IMG/VR virus record: IMGVR_UViG_3300020411_000371
Coordinates: 45,594 to 109,593 of that record
Source: a virus
Strand: one strand, 5' to 3'
Length of the DNA: 64,000 nucleotides
Below, piece after piece: positions 1 through 9,367 of the stretch. The translations under genes were made by a program, and so were the position numbers. Under the pieces are notes generated by a model. That model was not told the DNA's origin and ran no database searches. It saw nothing but the letters and a program-made list of their open reading frames with translations. Numbering within the stretch: position 1 is the first letter of the stretch; each line of letters starts with the position of its first letter.

Positions 1-3000
1 TAGGGAAGTAATCAAATAACTGTAGAGGAGATTCTTCAAAAATTTGATCTGGATCATCTAATTCATCCTGAGAGATCACAGCGTCCCTATTCTCGTCTTC
101 TACCTCAAATAGGAGTAATTCACCGTCTTCAGTAGTTAGAGCGTTTGTAGAGGCATTTGGTGCCCTCTCAACGTCAATATCAACGTTCTCATATGGATCA
201 CGATATCTAACAACACCTGTAGGAATATTCTGTTGTGTTGCACCATCACTTAAGTTCCAAGTATCAACAACTGAGTTGAAACTAGGACCTAAAACATAAG
301 GGAATACTGGATTACCTTGTTCAGTAGTGTCAATAGTAACGAAGTAACAATATCTACCACCAGGAAACTCAGGTGTCTTACAGAAACGACCATTGTACTG
401 ATCAAGATCACCTAAACCAAACACATACTCATAATCTTCTACAAAGTTACCTGCTGCCTCATCATTAAGTAGAGGACCTGCAATTCTAGCAGGATAAGGA
501 TTAGTAACTGGATCATATACGAGTTCTGTTTTAAGACGATATGAAGTGTTTAATCTATTGATAGCAGATGCCTGATCTGTAGGATCAGCATAACCGTAAG
601 GACCGTATATTGGGTTACCATCAAATGCCCATCCAACAATAGGAGAGTGATTTAACTGTTCTGCCTGTTCAACTACGTTTCCTACAGTTGGTTCTTGTAA
701 ATTATCACCAAGAACATATCTTAGTCTCTGTGGGTTTGATAAGTGAGCATATTCACCACCATACTGATTATTATATCCTTCAAATACTCCACCCTTTGCA
801 GTATCTAATGAACTAGTTGCTTGTAAGTTATATGTCCACTGGAATACATTTGCTGTAAATAATGCACCTTGACCAACAGAAGTCAAGTTAATAAGTGTAG
901 TTCCTTGAATATATCCAATACCTCTGTTGAGAATCTCAACACTTGTTACTCTACCTGCGTTTTCTCCATCAATATCAATACCTGCTCTTGCAACAGCACC
1001 AAAACCATCACCTTGAATACTTACTATAGGAGCAGTTGTATAACCAGATCCTGCAGAAATGATAGCGATTGATATAATACGACCATTCTGTACAATTGCT
1101 TGAGCAACAGCACCTGATCCAGAACTCAATGTCACATCAGGATTTGATGTATATGAAGCACCACCACTTGTTACAGCAATAGATTGAATAGGACCTCTGA
1201 CGTTTGCAGTTGCAGTTGCACCAGTTCCACCACCTCCAACAATAGTAATTGAAGGTTGTGAAGTATATCCTGTTCCTCCAGAATTGATTAGAATACGTGA
1301 AACAACACCTTTAGTGATAATAGCAGTTGCAGCAGCACCAGAACCACCTCCACCAACTATAGAGACCAATGGTGAGGATGTATAACCAGATCCACCTGTA
1401 AGAACTTCTACTTCACTAAGAGAACCGTTAACAACAACAGAACCTGTTGCACCTGATCCTCCACCACCTGCAATAGTAATATTAGGAGGAGATGCAGCGT
1501 CATAGTCTTGACCAACGTTAGTAATAGAAATATCAGTTACAGCACCAAATGTTTTGAAGAAAGCTGACTTGTATGACCATATAGAAACACCATTAACCCA
1601 AGTTCCAACAGGACCAGGATTAATTAAGTTCTTTGTAGATATAGTTTGAGCAGTTCTTGGGAATCTGTTTAATTTTCTTTGGTTGCCAGGTAATAACGCA
1701 GAACCAGGAAAAGGACCTATCTCATAGTTAGGAATACCTGTAGAAGCAACGTAAACGTAATTATCATTGAAGAATGTATTCTGAACGTTAGTGGTGTACG
1801 AACCAATAGCAGTTAGAATCTGTTCACTTGCTGATTTACCTTTATTAAGGTCAATAGAAACAAGAATATTACCTTGAGGTATAACTCCACCTGGTTGAGG
1901 AAGTTGATATTGGAATACAGTAGGTGAATCTCTTGATGTAACTAAGAATGTTCCATTATAGATGATTGGGTTAGCACCATAGATGGTAACCTGATCTCCA
2001 ACTAGTAGACCGTGTGGGTTTGCACAGGTTACAGTAGCAGCTTGATCATTAATACCACCAAATGTAATTCCAGTAACTGAAATTAACTTTTTAACGTTAT
2101 ACAACCAAGTTGTAAGTTCTGAACTGACATCAGTTCCACCTAACTTAGAAATTGCTAGTTTATCACCAGGTAAGTAGTAAGAACCAGTGTCAGTAAGAGT
2201 AGTTTGTTGAGCATCAACGATACCAACAACGTTCATGACTACTTCTTGAGCAGTTCCTTTGTTAACATAGACTTTAAAGTTAGATTTTACTTCAGTAGCA
2301 GAATCCCAGTCCTCAACTACACCATTTACTGATCTAGTACACTCAATGAACTGGTTTAGTGATTTTTCCTTGTATTGAATTAGTTCTGCAACATCAGATG
2401 AACTACCAATTAAAAACTCACCGTTTCTTTCTGGCCAACCGATTGTAGAGTCAACAGTTATAATACCTTCTGTTTGATCAAGAGGTTCTGCTAGTTTTGT
2501 CTTATAAGGAACAACAAAAGTTCCATCAATAGTTTCTTCTGACAGAATTAATTCATATATCTCAACTTCTGATGTTTTAATTGAAATAAAGTTTTCTACG
2601 AGTGCACTTGCTTGTCTGATGTTTTCATCAGCAATATCAGCATCTTGAGTTAAAAGACCATCTCTAATATTAGCAGGATCACCACTTACTATAGTTGCAC
2701 GGAGAATTGTATCAATAGACCATGTTGCAGCAGATGGTTTAATGATTTGATCTTTAGGATATGATATATTGACTTGCTCACCGTAAAGAAGTTTGAAAAG
2801 GTATGCAATACTATAAGAAGTTCCTTTACAACTGTAAAAGTCTTTAATAGTCTTGATTGCAGTCCTTACGTCGATTGTATTGTAGTCTAATGCGGGAACA
2901 TCTGGTAAGAACTGTTCCGTGTACTTGTCAAGTAATCTTTTAACAAATAGAGCGTCAAGACACTTAACAGGAGCATCTATACTATGTGCACTAGCAGTAG

Positions 3001-4930
3001 TGTCATTAGTGAATACAGCATTACCACTCTGAGTGTATGCAGTAATAGCACTTGCAGCTCTAGCACATCCAACAAACTGTGCTTTTGTGTATCCTGTTCC
3101 ACTTTGGTTAATATTAAAACCAGTAACCTCGTTAACACCTATAGTTGCAGATGCTTCCGCTTCGGGAGGTGCTTGAATTACAACAACAGGAGGAGTAGTC
3201 TGACTATATCCTCTTCCAAACTCAGTAACGTTAATATCAGTGATTCTACCATTGAAAATAGATGCTACCGCTTTAGCACCAGTTCCACCAATGAATGTTC
3301 CTCTATCATCTATTCTATTGTCAACAATATAAACGGAAGGTATATCTTCATAACCGCCACCACCGTCTAAAAGTTCAATAGAAGTAACTCTTCCGTCAGT
3401 ATCAACAACAGTTTCTAAAACTTGTGCACCAACAGGATCAACAATCGCTATTCTAGGTGTAGTAGTGTATCCTTGTCCCGCATTTAAGATTTCTAGTTGT
3501 GATACAGCACCGTCAACTAAATGTGCTTTAATATTTGCTCTAATAGGTGATTCACCTGTAGGTTCATCAACATAAACATGAGGAGCAGTTGTATATCCAA
3601 AACCACCATAGGTAATTGGAGGAACCATACTGATAGATCCATTTAAGATCTGTCCTGTGCCTAGTGTACAACCTCCTGGCTGTCTGAAAGTGATTCTAGG
3701 GGTAAATGTATACCCTGACCCAGAATTGACCACCTCAAGACCAGATACAGCACCATTAGTAACAGTTGCCTTTAAAGTTGCTTGCTGAGAACCATCTAAT
3801 GTTGGAGATTCAACTTGAACTACTGGAGGGTTAGTTTCACTATATCCAAAACCACCATTCAATAGAGAAAGAGTTTTAACACCATTTACAAGAGCAGTTG
3901 CAGATGCACCTGTTCCAGTTTCAGAATTAATAGAAACTTGAGGAGGATATTGGAATCTATATTGAGTACCTGAATTATTAACACTAATTCCAGTAAGAGT
4001 ACCCGCATCACTAATTTGAGCATATCCAACAGCATCCTTACCAAATGAAGGTATAGGTGCTTCAATAGCGTAGAAATTAAGTATTCTTCCGTTTAATGGA
4101 GCTTCTTTGAATATAAACTGATCACCATCAATGAAAAAGTCAATTTTAGGAATCATCAACTTGTTATCATAGATTGCAATAACATATTCATCTACAGTAG
4201 GTTCATATCTTACTCCGTTCCGTGTAATAGTAAACTGTCTCTTATTCTCACCAAATGCACCAGAGATATTGTCCATAGCAACAATATCGTTCTCAGTAAA
4301 ACCATTTAAGTAAGTAATGTAAGTATATGCTGCGTCATCTGCTACAACTCTCGCTCTTGGAGGATTAGTGAATACAATATGATCACCATCAACAGTATAA
4401 TCAACATTAGGAAGTAACCAATCACCATACACCCTTACAATCATGTGTTGTGCAGATGGAGGTCCTACAGGATTAGATTGTGATAGTAATGGGAATCTTG
4501 ATGTAGTACCATCAAAACTAGTTAAAGGACTTGCTAGTTCAGACCACTTTAATTTTACCTGATCATAGTTAATACCAGGTGTTAGTGCAATGTTAGGAGC
4601 AGGTGTGGTGGTCTCATAGAATATTACTTCATTATCTACTAATATTGTTCCATTCTTCTCTAGGAAACTATCTACACTCTCTACAACAATCTTATCACTA
4701 GTAGCAGTAATTCCTTCTCTAACTTTCGTAGAACCATCTAAAATACTGATGTCTAGTTTATCAATGTCAAGATATCCTAGAAAATTGTTTAAAATATTCT
4801 GACCAAGACCTGTTTTTTCCTGAGAAGCATAATAGTACTCAAGAAATCGGTTGAAGAGGGGATAATCTGACTCTACGAAATCTGGTGTCTGTGAGACAAC
4901 CGCTTGTGATACCTTGTTAATATTCGTCAT
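1..4930 (-). CDS. Large baseplate-associated virion structural protein with YHYH domain (partial, C-terminus beyond window)
   Basis: An open frame reads leftward from ATG at 4928-4930 to the window edge without a stop, giving 1643 visible codons. Two clusters of repeats built on glycine, aromatic residue, Ser/Thr, two residues, proline, then Val/Ile, each followed by GGGGSGA-type turns, lie at about residues 320-590 and 1130-1310. They look like short beta-sandwich units. At about residues 1426-1447 is the motif HSPIVGWAFDGNPIYGPYG, the hallmark of YHYH domains. Close to the window edge (62-97) a DENRDAVISQDE loop resembles an EF-hand calcium site. The gene follows gp6 by 5 nt, so it is probably a baseplate wedge or peripheral baseplate protein of the kind found after gp6 in cyanomyoviruses. 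The structural role is well supported by context; the exact gp number is not known. Confidence 0.85.
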   Translation of the reverse strand, partial: MTNINKVSQAVVSQTPDFVESDYPLFNRFLEYYYASQEKTGLGQNILNNFLGYLDIDKLDISILDGSTKVREGITATSDKIVVESVDSFLEKNGTILVDNEVIFYETTTPAPNIALTPGINYDQVKLKWSELASPLTSFDGTTSRFPLLSQSNPVGPPSAQHMIVRVYGDWLLPNVDYTVDGDHIVFTNPPRARVVADDAAYTYITYLNGFTENDIVAMDNISGAFGENKRQFTITRNGVRYEPTVDEYVIAIYDNKLMIPKIDFFIDGDQFIFKEAPLNGRILNFYAIEAPIPSFGKDAVGYAQISDAGTLTGISVNNSGTQYRFQYPPQVSINSETGTGASATALVNGVKTLSLLNGGFGYSETNPPVVQVESPTLDGSQQATLKATVTNGAVSGLEVVNSGSGYTFTPRITFRQPGGCTLGTGQILNGSISMVPPITYGGFGYTTAPHVYVDEPTGESPIRANIKAHLVDGAVSQLEILNAGQGYTTTPRIAIVDPVGAQVLETVVDTDGRVTSIELLDGGGGYEDIPSVYIVDNRIDDRGTFIGGTGAKAVASIFNGRITDINVTEFGRGYSQTTPPVVVIQAPPEAEASATIGVNEVTGFNINQSGTGYTKAQFVGCARAASAITAYTQSGNAVFTNDTTASAHSIDAPVKCLDALFVKRLLDKYTEQFLPDVPALDYNTIDVRTAIKTIKDFYSCKGTSYSIAYLFKLLYGEQVNISYPKDQIIKPSAATWSIDTILRATIVSGDPANIRDGLLTQDADIADENIRQASALVENFISIKTSEVEIYELILSEETIDGTFVVPYKTKLAEPLDQTEGIITVDSTIGWPERNGEFLIGSSSDVAELIQYKEKSLNQFIECTRSVNGVVEDWDSATEVKSNFKVYVNKGTAQEVVMNVVGIVDAQQTTLTDTGSYYLPGDKLAISKLGGTDVSSELTTWLYNVKKLISVTGITFGGINDQAATVTCANPHGLLVGDQVTIYGANPIIYNGTFLVTSRDSPTVFQYQLPQPGGVIPQGNILVSIDLNKGKSASEQILTAIGSYTTNVQNTFFNDNYVYVASTGIPNYEIGPFPGSALLPGNQRKLNRFPRTAQTISTKNLINPGPVGTWVNGVSIWSYKSAFFKTFGAVTDISITNVGQDYDAASPPNITIAGGGGSGATGSVVVNGSLSEVEVLTGGSGYTSSPLVSIVGGGGSGAAATAIITKGVVSRILINSGGTGYTSQPSITIVGGGGTGATATANVRGPIQSIAVTSGGASYTSNPDVTLSSGSGAVAQAIVQNGRIISIAIISAGSGYTTAPIVSIQGDGFGAVARAGIDIDGENAGRVTSVEILNRGIGYIQGTTLINLTSVGQGALFTANVFQWTYNLQATSSLDTAKGGVFEGYNNQYGGEYAHLSNPQRLRYVLGDNLQEPTVGNVVEQAEQLNHSPIVGWAFDGNPIYGPYGYADPTDQASAINRLNTSYRLKTELVYDPVTNPYPARIAGPLLNDEAAGNFVEDYEYVFGLGDLDQYNGRFCKTPEFPGGRYCYFVTIDTTEQGNPVFPYVLGPSFNSVVDTWNLSDGATQQNIPTGVVRYRDPYENVDIDVERAPNASTNALTTEDGELLLFEVEDENRDAVISQDELDDPDQIFEESPLQLFDYFP

Positions 4931-4935
4931 CTACT

Positions 4936-6957
4936 CTAGTAAGAGGCGGTGGTTAGGTTGGTTGTACTTGTTGTTGATACCTGTATAGTTGATGGTGTTT
5001 GGTCAAAAACTCTTGGTGTCAAACTATTTAGTGGGATAGTTGGAGGTGGTGCTGTTCCTACAGGTGCTACAGTTATTTCTGGCAACACAATGTTAATAAT
5101 TGTGCCTGGAGTAGAAGCAGGAATACTATTTGAGTTAGCAGGAATGAATTGAACTGGAATTTGTAAATCTACTGGAAGTAGAGTAGAATCAGTTACAGAA
5201 CCCGCACCTGTTGTATTATTAGTAACATTTATACCTGCTGTTGCAATATTTGCACCCGCACCAATAATTGATACAGGACCAAAAGCGATTTCACCTGTAT
5301 CATAGTTACATGTACCTGCAGCATTGTTAGTATAAATTTTTCTTGTTCCTGTATTGTAGTAGGTTCTTAGATTTCCGTATCCGTCATCTTCAAATTGTTG
5401 ATCAACACCAGGTCTATCTGCTGTTCTAAAAGATCCAGAGAGTAGAATAGGTTCTTTAGGATTACTTCCGTCACCGCCATCTTTAGATGGAGCACTATTA
5501 TAGAGTGCAGAACCAGTTGAGATTGTGTAAGTATTAGTTTGATTGGTAGTAGGTCGTATGTATCGTAGTATTGTAGTTTGTAGTGATACGTCACTAACAC
5601 ACTTGTCTGCTAGAGTAATTGCCTTCTCAAATTGAGATGATCTAAATGTAGAGTTGAAGTTATTAATCTCAGTCTGTGTTGCCCAGTCTTCTATTGCTTG
5701 AGATACATTTGTTTTGATAGTTGATGTATCACTTCCGCAACCTGTGTCATACTGAACGAATACTTTCGGATAAATGTATACATTTTCGGGATCAATGACC
5801 ACAGGATCAATAGATGCCATCGCATAACCGCGTAAATCCGCAGCAATACTCTTTTTAGTCTGATCATTGAGCAAAGATCCTGTCTTTGTCTTAATAGCAA
5901 TGTAAACTTTACCGTAAATTGGGGGATTTAGTGAATCTCCACCATATGCAACTACGGAATGTGCGTTATCATACACTTTTTTAGTGATGATTGCATAATC
6001 TTGTGCAGTAACTGCTCTATATTGAGAGGAATAGTACCTCGGAGCGTTATATTTGATAGATTCTATAGATTCAGCACTCTCACCATAACCAGACTTCTCA
6101 TCTAAAGTCATAGTTACATGTGATCCAGTATAAGTTCTACCTAGACTATCTTCTAATCTACCAATAAAATTGAATATATTAACATCATTAGCAACTTCAC
6201 CGTCAGTAACAAGGTATTCTAGAGTAACAACCTCACCATCACTTAATGCTCTACCAATACTATCATCTCCAAACTTTATCTCATAACGCATATCCTCACC
6301 TTCATGGATGAAGAATACACGAGATGTAGCAGAAAGATTACTTATAGTGTCTACTCTATTATATAAGTCAGAAGTTGTGGATGTCTCTGATGCTCTTACT
6401 TGCACTGATAAAGTAGAAATATCACAGTTCTCTGAAGGAATCTTGTAAATTTGAGAAGCAAAGGTATTAACAGTATATGAAAAGTTAAGAATAGTTCCTT
6501 GTTTGACAACTATGTTACTAAATGTTGCAACTCCAGTAGTAGGATCGACAGATTGTGTAGTATCTGCCATGATATTCCACATATATGATCCACCCTGTAA
6601 TATAGAACCTTTCTTCAAGGTAACTGTACTAGGAAATGCATCACTTGTTTGTTGACACTGAATAGTGAACGATACAGTCGCTCTAGAAGCAACTATAGAG
6701 GTAGGAACATAGTTTAGTAGTTTTGCTATATTAACAACGTTATCTCTTACTGTAGCAGACGGTAGGAATGCCTCATTCATTGCCATATTAGCGTTGAATG
6801 ATGTATAATAGGTATTATATGCTAAAGTGTCTATAAGATATGACAGAGCAGCACCTTCAAAGTCATAATCGGTAAACTCAGGTCTAGTTCTTAGATATGA
6901 TTTGATTGAGGCTTTGATATCACCAAAATCTAATGCTGTTAAATTATTTGGTTGCAT
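4936..6957 (-). CDS. gp6: Baseplate wedge protein gp6
   Basis: A 673-residue protein, close to the roughly 660 residues of T4 gp6, which dimerises and ties baseplate wedges into a ring. The N-terminal 95 residues have the typical gp6/gpJ pattern: an acidic YDFEGAALSYLIDTLAYNT stretch followed by AFLPSATVRDNVVNIAKLL. The C-terminal part is rich in Thr, Asn and Pro. It overlaps the end of gp25 by one base (6957), as expected of coupled wedge genes, and is followed 5 nt later by the large YHYH structural gene. Order and family agree with T4-like baseplate clusters, so the assignment is firm. Confidence 0.93.
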   Translation of the reverse strand: MQPNNLTALDFGDIKASIKSYLRTRPEFTDYDFEGAALSYLIDTLAYNTYYTSFNANMAMNEAFLPSATVRDNVVNIAKLLNYVPTSIVASRATVSFTIQCQQTSDAFPSTVTLKKGSILQGGSYMWNIMADTTQSVDPTTGVATFSNIVVKQGTILNFSYTVNTFASQIYKIPSENCDISTLSVQVRASETSTTSDLYNRVDTISNLSATSRVFFIHEGEDMRYEIKFGDDSIGRALSDGEVVTLEYLVTDGEVANDVNIFNFIGRLEDSLGRTYTGSHVTMTLDEKSGYGESAESIESIKYNAPRYYSSQYRAVTAQDYAIITKKVYDNAHSVVAYGGDSLNPPIYGKVYIAIKTKTGSLLNDQTKKSIAADLRGYAMASIDPVVIDPENVYIYPKVFVQYDTGCGSDTSTIKTNVSQAIEDWATQTEINNFNSTFRSSQFEKAITLADKCVSDVSLQTTILRYIRPTTNQTNTYTISTGSALYNSAPSKDGGDGSNPKEPILLSGSFRTADRPGVDQQFEDDGYGNLRTYYNTGTRKIYTNNAAGTCNYDTGEIAFGPVSIIGAGANIATAGINVTNNTTGAGSVTDSTLLPVDLQIPVQFIPANSNSIPASTPGTIINIVLPEITVAPVGTAPPPTIPLNSLTPRVFDQTPSTIQVSTTSTTNLTTASY

Positions 6958-7376
6958 TACTCAGGTCTCTGCAAGATGAAATTGACTGTTTCCACAATAG
7001 GTTGACCTACAATTCTATACTCAACCGTTACATCAAATTGATTAGTTTCTTCGTTAGGCATAACCCTAACACCTTGAATGGTAATTCTAGGTTCATACTG
7101 TCCTAGAGTATTTATTATCTCATCCCTAATAGAATCTGCTGTAAACGGATCCATTGGTTCAAAGAGCAATTCATACACACCAGAACCTATCTCAGGTTGG
7201 AACAACTTTTCCCCCTTCTGTGTAAGTACTAAATTTTTGATTGATTGTTTAATGGCATTCTCATTTTTTACCACAGCAGCATCCTTAGTGAAGGCATTTA
7301 ATAGAAAACCTACACCTATGTCTTTGAAACCACGAGAGAGGTTGTCTTTTGTACCTCTTACCTCTTTAATTGCCAT
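6957..7376 (-). CDS. gp25: Baseplate wedge protein gp25 (lysozyme-like fold, sheath initiator)
   Basis: A 139-residue protein with the gp25 signature, a GEKLFQPEIGSGVYELLFEP stretch (about residues 54-73) followed by the DEIINTLGQYEPRI region. In T4 gp25 sits in the inner baseplate and starts sheath polymerisation. The ATG at 7374-7376 overlaps the stop of the SET-domain gene, and the stop overlaps the gp6 start, so all three are translationally coupled. Length and conserved core match the family. Confidence 0.93.
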   Translation of the reverse strand: MAIKEVRGTKDNLSRGFKDIGVGFLLNAFTKDAAVVKNENAIKQSIKNLVLTQKGEKLFQPEIGSGVYELLFEPMDPFTADSIRDEIINTLGQYEPRITIQGVRVMPNEETNQFDVTVEYRIVGQPIVETVNFILQRPE

Positions 7377-7705
7377 TATACCTTATAGAAAGTGTAACTC
7401 AAGAATAATTCTTCACCTTCAGCAATAGGTTTTATTACCTTTACATAATATTTCTTTATTGATTTATAGTGCGTTTTAGTCAAATTATACATTTTTTCGA
7501 CTCTTGGACATAATTTCTCGCAATTTGGAGTATCACTATGGTTAATAAACCCTCCTAAAGGGGTTCTAATGATCTCATCTGCGATAATTATGTGACTCAT
7601 ACCTAATTCTGTGCCAACTGGAAGAGATTTACTAGTAAATACTCCTTGACCTGCCACAGGTGAGGTCGAAATGTACAATCCGTCAGGAAGTGCTCTATAA
7701 GTCAC
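7376..7705 (-). CDS. Miniature SET-domain protein (possible protein lysine methyltransferase)
   Basis: Only 109 residues, yet all the recognisable SET landmarks are present. AGQGVFTSKSLPVGTEL (residues 18-34) matches SET motif I. INHSDTPNCE (54-63) matches the NHS...PNC motif that binds S-adenosylmethionine. EGEELFLSYTFY (96-107) matches the GEEL...Y end motif with its catalytic Tyr. SET enzymes methylate lysine side chains. Usual domains are about 120-130 residues, so this is a minimal version without flanking pre- or post-SET parts. The start is GTG at 7703-7705. It is cotranscribed with gp25 and gp6 and has a late-type promoter just upstream, which suggests expression with virion proteins. 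The substrate is unknown. Confidence 0.8.
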   Translation of the reverse strand: MTYRALPDGLYISTSPVAGQGVFTSKSLPVGTELGMSHIIIADEIIRTPLGGFINHSDTPNCEKLCPRVEKMYNLTKTHYKSIKKYYVKVIKPIAEGEELFLSYTFYKV

Positions 7706-7727
7706 GATTCATAATCTAACTAATTAT

Positions 7728-7735
7728 TATTTATC
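7728..7735 (-). promoter_or_regulatory. T4-type late promoter (GATAAATA)
   Basis: On the minus strand GATAAATA, close to the T4 late consensus TATAAATA, lies about 23 nt upstream of the SET/gp25/gp6 operon. It overlaps the end of the preceding small gene. Confidence 0.55.
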
Positions 7736-7922
7736 GAGGTTGTATACCTTTTATTGCACTCATTCTATTATATAATGCATTACATAATGTATCAGACTTC
7801 CTACGAATCCATAATGACTCCACCATTTTGTCAAATTCTTCATCAGTCAACCATAAAGGCATTGGATATTTCTTCGGTTTGTTGAGTCTAGATTCACTCC
7901 AAGACTCTTCAACTTCATCCAT
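7731..7922 (-). CDS. Hypothetical protein, 63 residues
   Basis: Not recognised. A charged small protein with an acidic N-terminus and the phrase PMPLWLTDEEFDKMVESLW in its middle. The ATG at 7920-7922 overlaps the TGA of the upstream 34-residue gene (TGATG junction), which supports this start over the GTG one codon earlier. Confidence 0.6.
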   Translation of the reverse strand: MDEVEESWSESRLNKPKKYPMPLWLTDEEFDKMVESLWIRRKSDTLCNALYNRMSAIKGIQPR

Positions 7923-8026
7923 CACTTACCTTGACCACGATATTTCTTCCTTTTACCATTCCGTGAAGATGCAGCGTATTTTGTGCAAATACTGCTTCCT
8001 TGACGTGTTTTTTTAGGTTTTTTCAT
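7922..8026 (-). CDS. Very small basic protein, 34 residues
   Basis: A short ORF starting at ATG 8024-8026 and ending in TGA at 7922-7924, where it is coupled to the next gene by a TGATG overlap. The product is strongly basic (KKPKK near the N-terminus, NGKRKKYRGQGK at the C-terminus), so it could bind nucleic acid. No family recognised; support is the coupling and composition only. Confidence 0.45.
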   Translation of the reverse strand: MKKPKKTRQGSSICTKYAASSRNGKRKKYRGQGK

Positions 8027-8036
8027 AAAAATAGTG

Positions 8037-8303
8037 TTAAATTTTACCAAAAGTGCGTTTTTTGCCCTCTAAATCGTCTAAACGCTTAAAAATAGCGTCT
8101 AAAGTGTCATATAATGACAAATAATCGTCATAACCATACGGTTTATAGAAAGTTTTGTCACTTGTAGGCTGTTCTGAGACCTTTTTCTCTAATTCTGTGA
8201 GTCTATTTACTATCTGCTCCAAAGCTTTGTTAACAGTCTGGTTGAACTTCCATTGTTCCATCCAGTGTTCATCATATGCTCCTTCGAGTTCGTACTTAGG
8301 CAT
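8037..8303 (-). CDS. Hypothetical protein, 88 residues, coiled-coil prone
   Basis: Not recognised. Two heptad-rich helical stretches are visible, around residues 25-45 (ALEQIVNRLTELEKKV) and 65-80 (LYDTLDAIFKRLDDLEGKK). A small oligomeric helical protein is likely. The start overlaps the stop of the 8296-8511 gene by 8 nt. Confidence 0.65.
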   Translation of the reverse strand: MPKYELEGAYDEHWMEQWKFNQTVNKALEQIVNRLTELEKKVSEQPTSDKTFYKPYGYDDYLSLYDTLDAIFKRLDDLEGKKRTFGKI

Positions 8304-8511
8304 TTAAGAAGTAGTGATTGATAATGTCAATCTTCTCATGGTTTTGAGCAATCGAATTGATCTCTTGATCAATCGCTCCCATGACATCAGGATGCTCACC
8401 TATACCTACAGGTTGATTGAGGTAGATTTCTACATTCTGCTGATGTTTACAGATCAAACCCTGATAGTAATTGATTTGTGCTCTCAGAATTTTCTCTCGT
8501 AAGTTGACCAT
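8296..8511 (-). CDS. Hypothetical protein, 71 residues
   Basis: Not recognised. A mostly helical small protein beginning MVNLREKILRAQINYYQGLI. It lies in the same minus-strand string as its neighbours and overlaps the next gene by 8 nt. Confidence 0.6.
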   Translation of the reverse strand: MVNLREKILRAQINYYQGLICKHQQNVEIYLNQPVGIGEHPDVMGAIDQEINSIAQNHEKIDIINHYFLNA

Positions 8512-8521
8512 AGTTTTTATT

Positions 8522-8737
8522 TTATATATCCCAATAGTCTAGCATAATATTTCTATGTTGCCAAGTCATGCCACTTGTGGATCCTTTGCATGGATTAATA
8601 CAAATACCCTCCTCTTTAAGGTCAGGAAGGTTACAAACGAGTCCTGCAAGGTCATGCGGACATCCCATCTTGCCATCAGCCCAGTATAATTGCCCATCTA
8701 ACCAACGAGCACTACACTTAGAGCATTCTTTAATCAT
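8522..8737 (-). CDS. Small cysteine-rich protein, possible zinc-binding
   Basis: 71 residues with six cysteines: CSKC near the N-terminus (residues 5-8), then single Cys in MGCPHD, LVCNLP, GICINP and NPCKG. The spacing allows a zinc-ribbon-like site, but no named family was recognised. Its ATG overlaps the stop of the upstream oxygenase-like gene by an ATGA junction (8734-8737), so the two are probably translated together. Confidence 0.65.
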   Translation of the reverse strand: MIKECSKCSARWLDGQLYWADGKMGCPHDLAGLVCNLPDLKEEGICINPCKGSTSGMTWQHRNIMLDYWDI

Positions 8738-9342
8738 AGTTCTATACCATTACCACCATTATAACCTGTTTTACCAGAAATGAAAACATCGAACGCTATA
8801 CAATATCGTAAACTGTCACTTTCGCTACGTAATACACGGTGTTGAAGCTGAGAAGGGAAGATTAATAGAGTGCCATCTACAGGAGTAAACGAAAATGCAT
8901 CCTGATTTAGATGATTTTGGAAGTGATCTGGTTGTAATGTACTAGTAAAGCAATTATTATAGTTCCAACCTTTCTCAAATACTACAGAACCACTCCTATC
9001 ATCACACTTAAGGTAATATATTCCACTCCATATCGAGTTTATATGAGCATGTAGACCCGCCCAGTCACCTTTCTTATGCTTTACACACCATGAACGACTA
9101 ATATAGACATCATTATGCTCCATGACACCCAAGTACTCGTGAGCATATACCTTACAAGCGTTTGTAATCTCTTCTTTTAAGTCAGGCAGTAGATCTAATA
9201 CGTTTTTATCACACGAAATCGAGTTCGGATCTTCGGGACTTCGCCCATAGGGTTCATCGACAGCGAAACGCACCCACTCTTCCCTCGGAGTAATCCCGCT
9301 TTCAAATAGGGGAGTAGGAAATAATTCAAATATTCTCGGCAT
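8734..9342 (-). CDS. 2OG-Fe(II) oxygenase-like protein (TIGR02466 type)
   Basis: 202 residues starting with the phrase FPTPLFESG that is typical of the TIGR02466/PF13759 phage oxygenase group. Candidate iron ligands are His98 and His100 in GLHAHINSIWSGIYYL and the distal His168 in FPSQLQHRV, followed by Arg179 as a possible 2-oxoglutarate anchor. These enzymes hydroxylate peptides, small molecules or bases using 2-oxoglutarate and oxygen. This copy stands apart from the main oxygenase cluster. Fold assignment is good; substrate unknown. Confidence 0.8.
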   Translation of the reverse strand: MPRIFELFPTPLFESGITPREEWVRFAVDEPYGRSPEDPNSISCDKNVLDLLPDLKEEITNACKVYAHEYLGVMEHNDVYISRSWCVKHKKGDWAGLHAHINSIWSGIYYLKCDDRSGSVVFEKGWNYNNCFTSTLQPDHFQNHLNQDAFSFTPVDGTLLIFPSQLQHRVLRSESDSLRYCIAFDVFISGKTGYNGGNGIEL

Positions 9343-9367
9343 AATGTGGATCGCGAGGGGTGGAGGG

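Noticed and set aside
869-1072. Plus-strand ORF opposite the large YHYH gene
   Set aside because: Its composition is the complement of the glycine/Ser/Thr repeats of the minus-strand gene and no start context or family was seen; a shadow frame.
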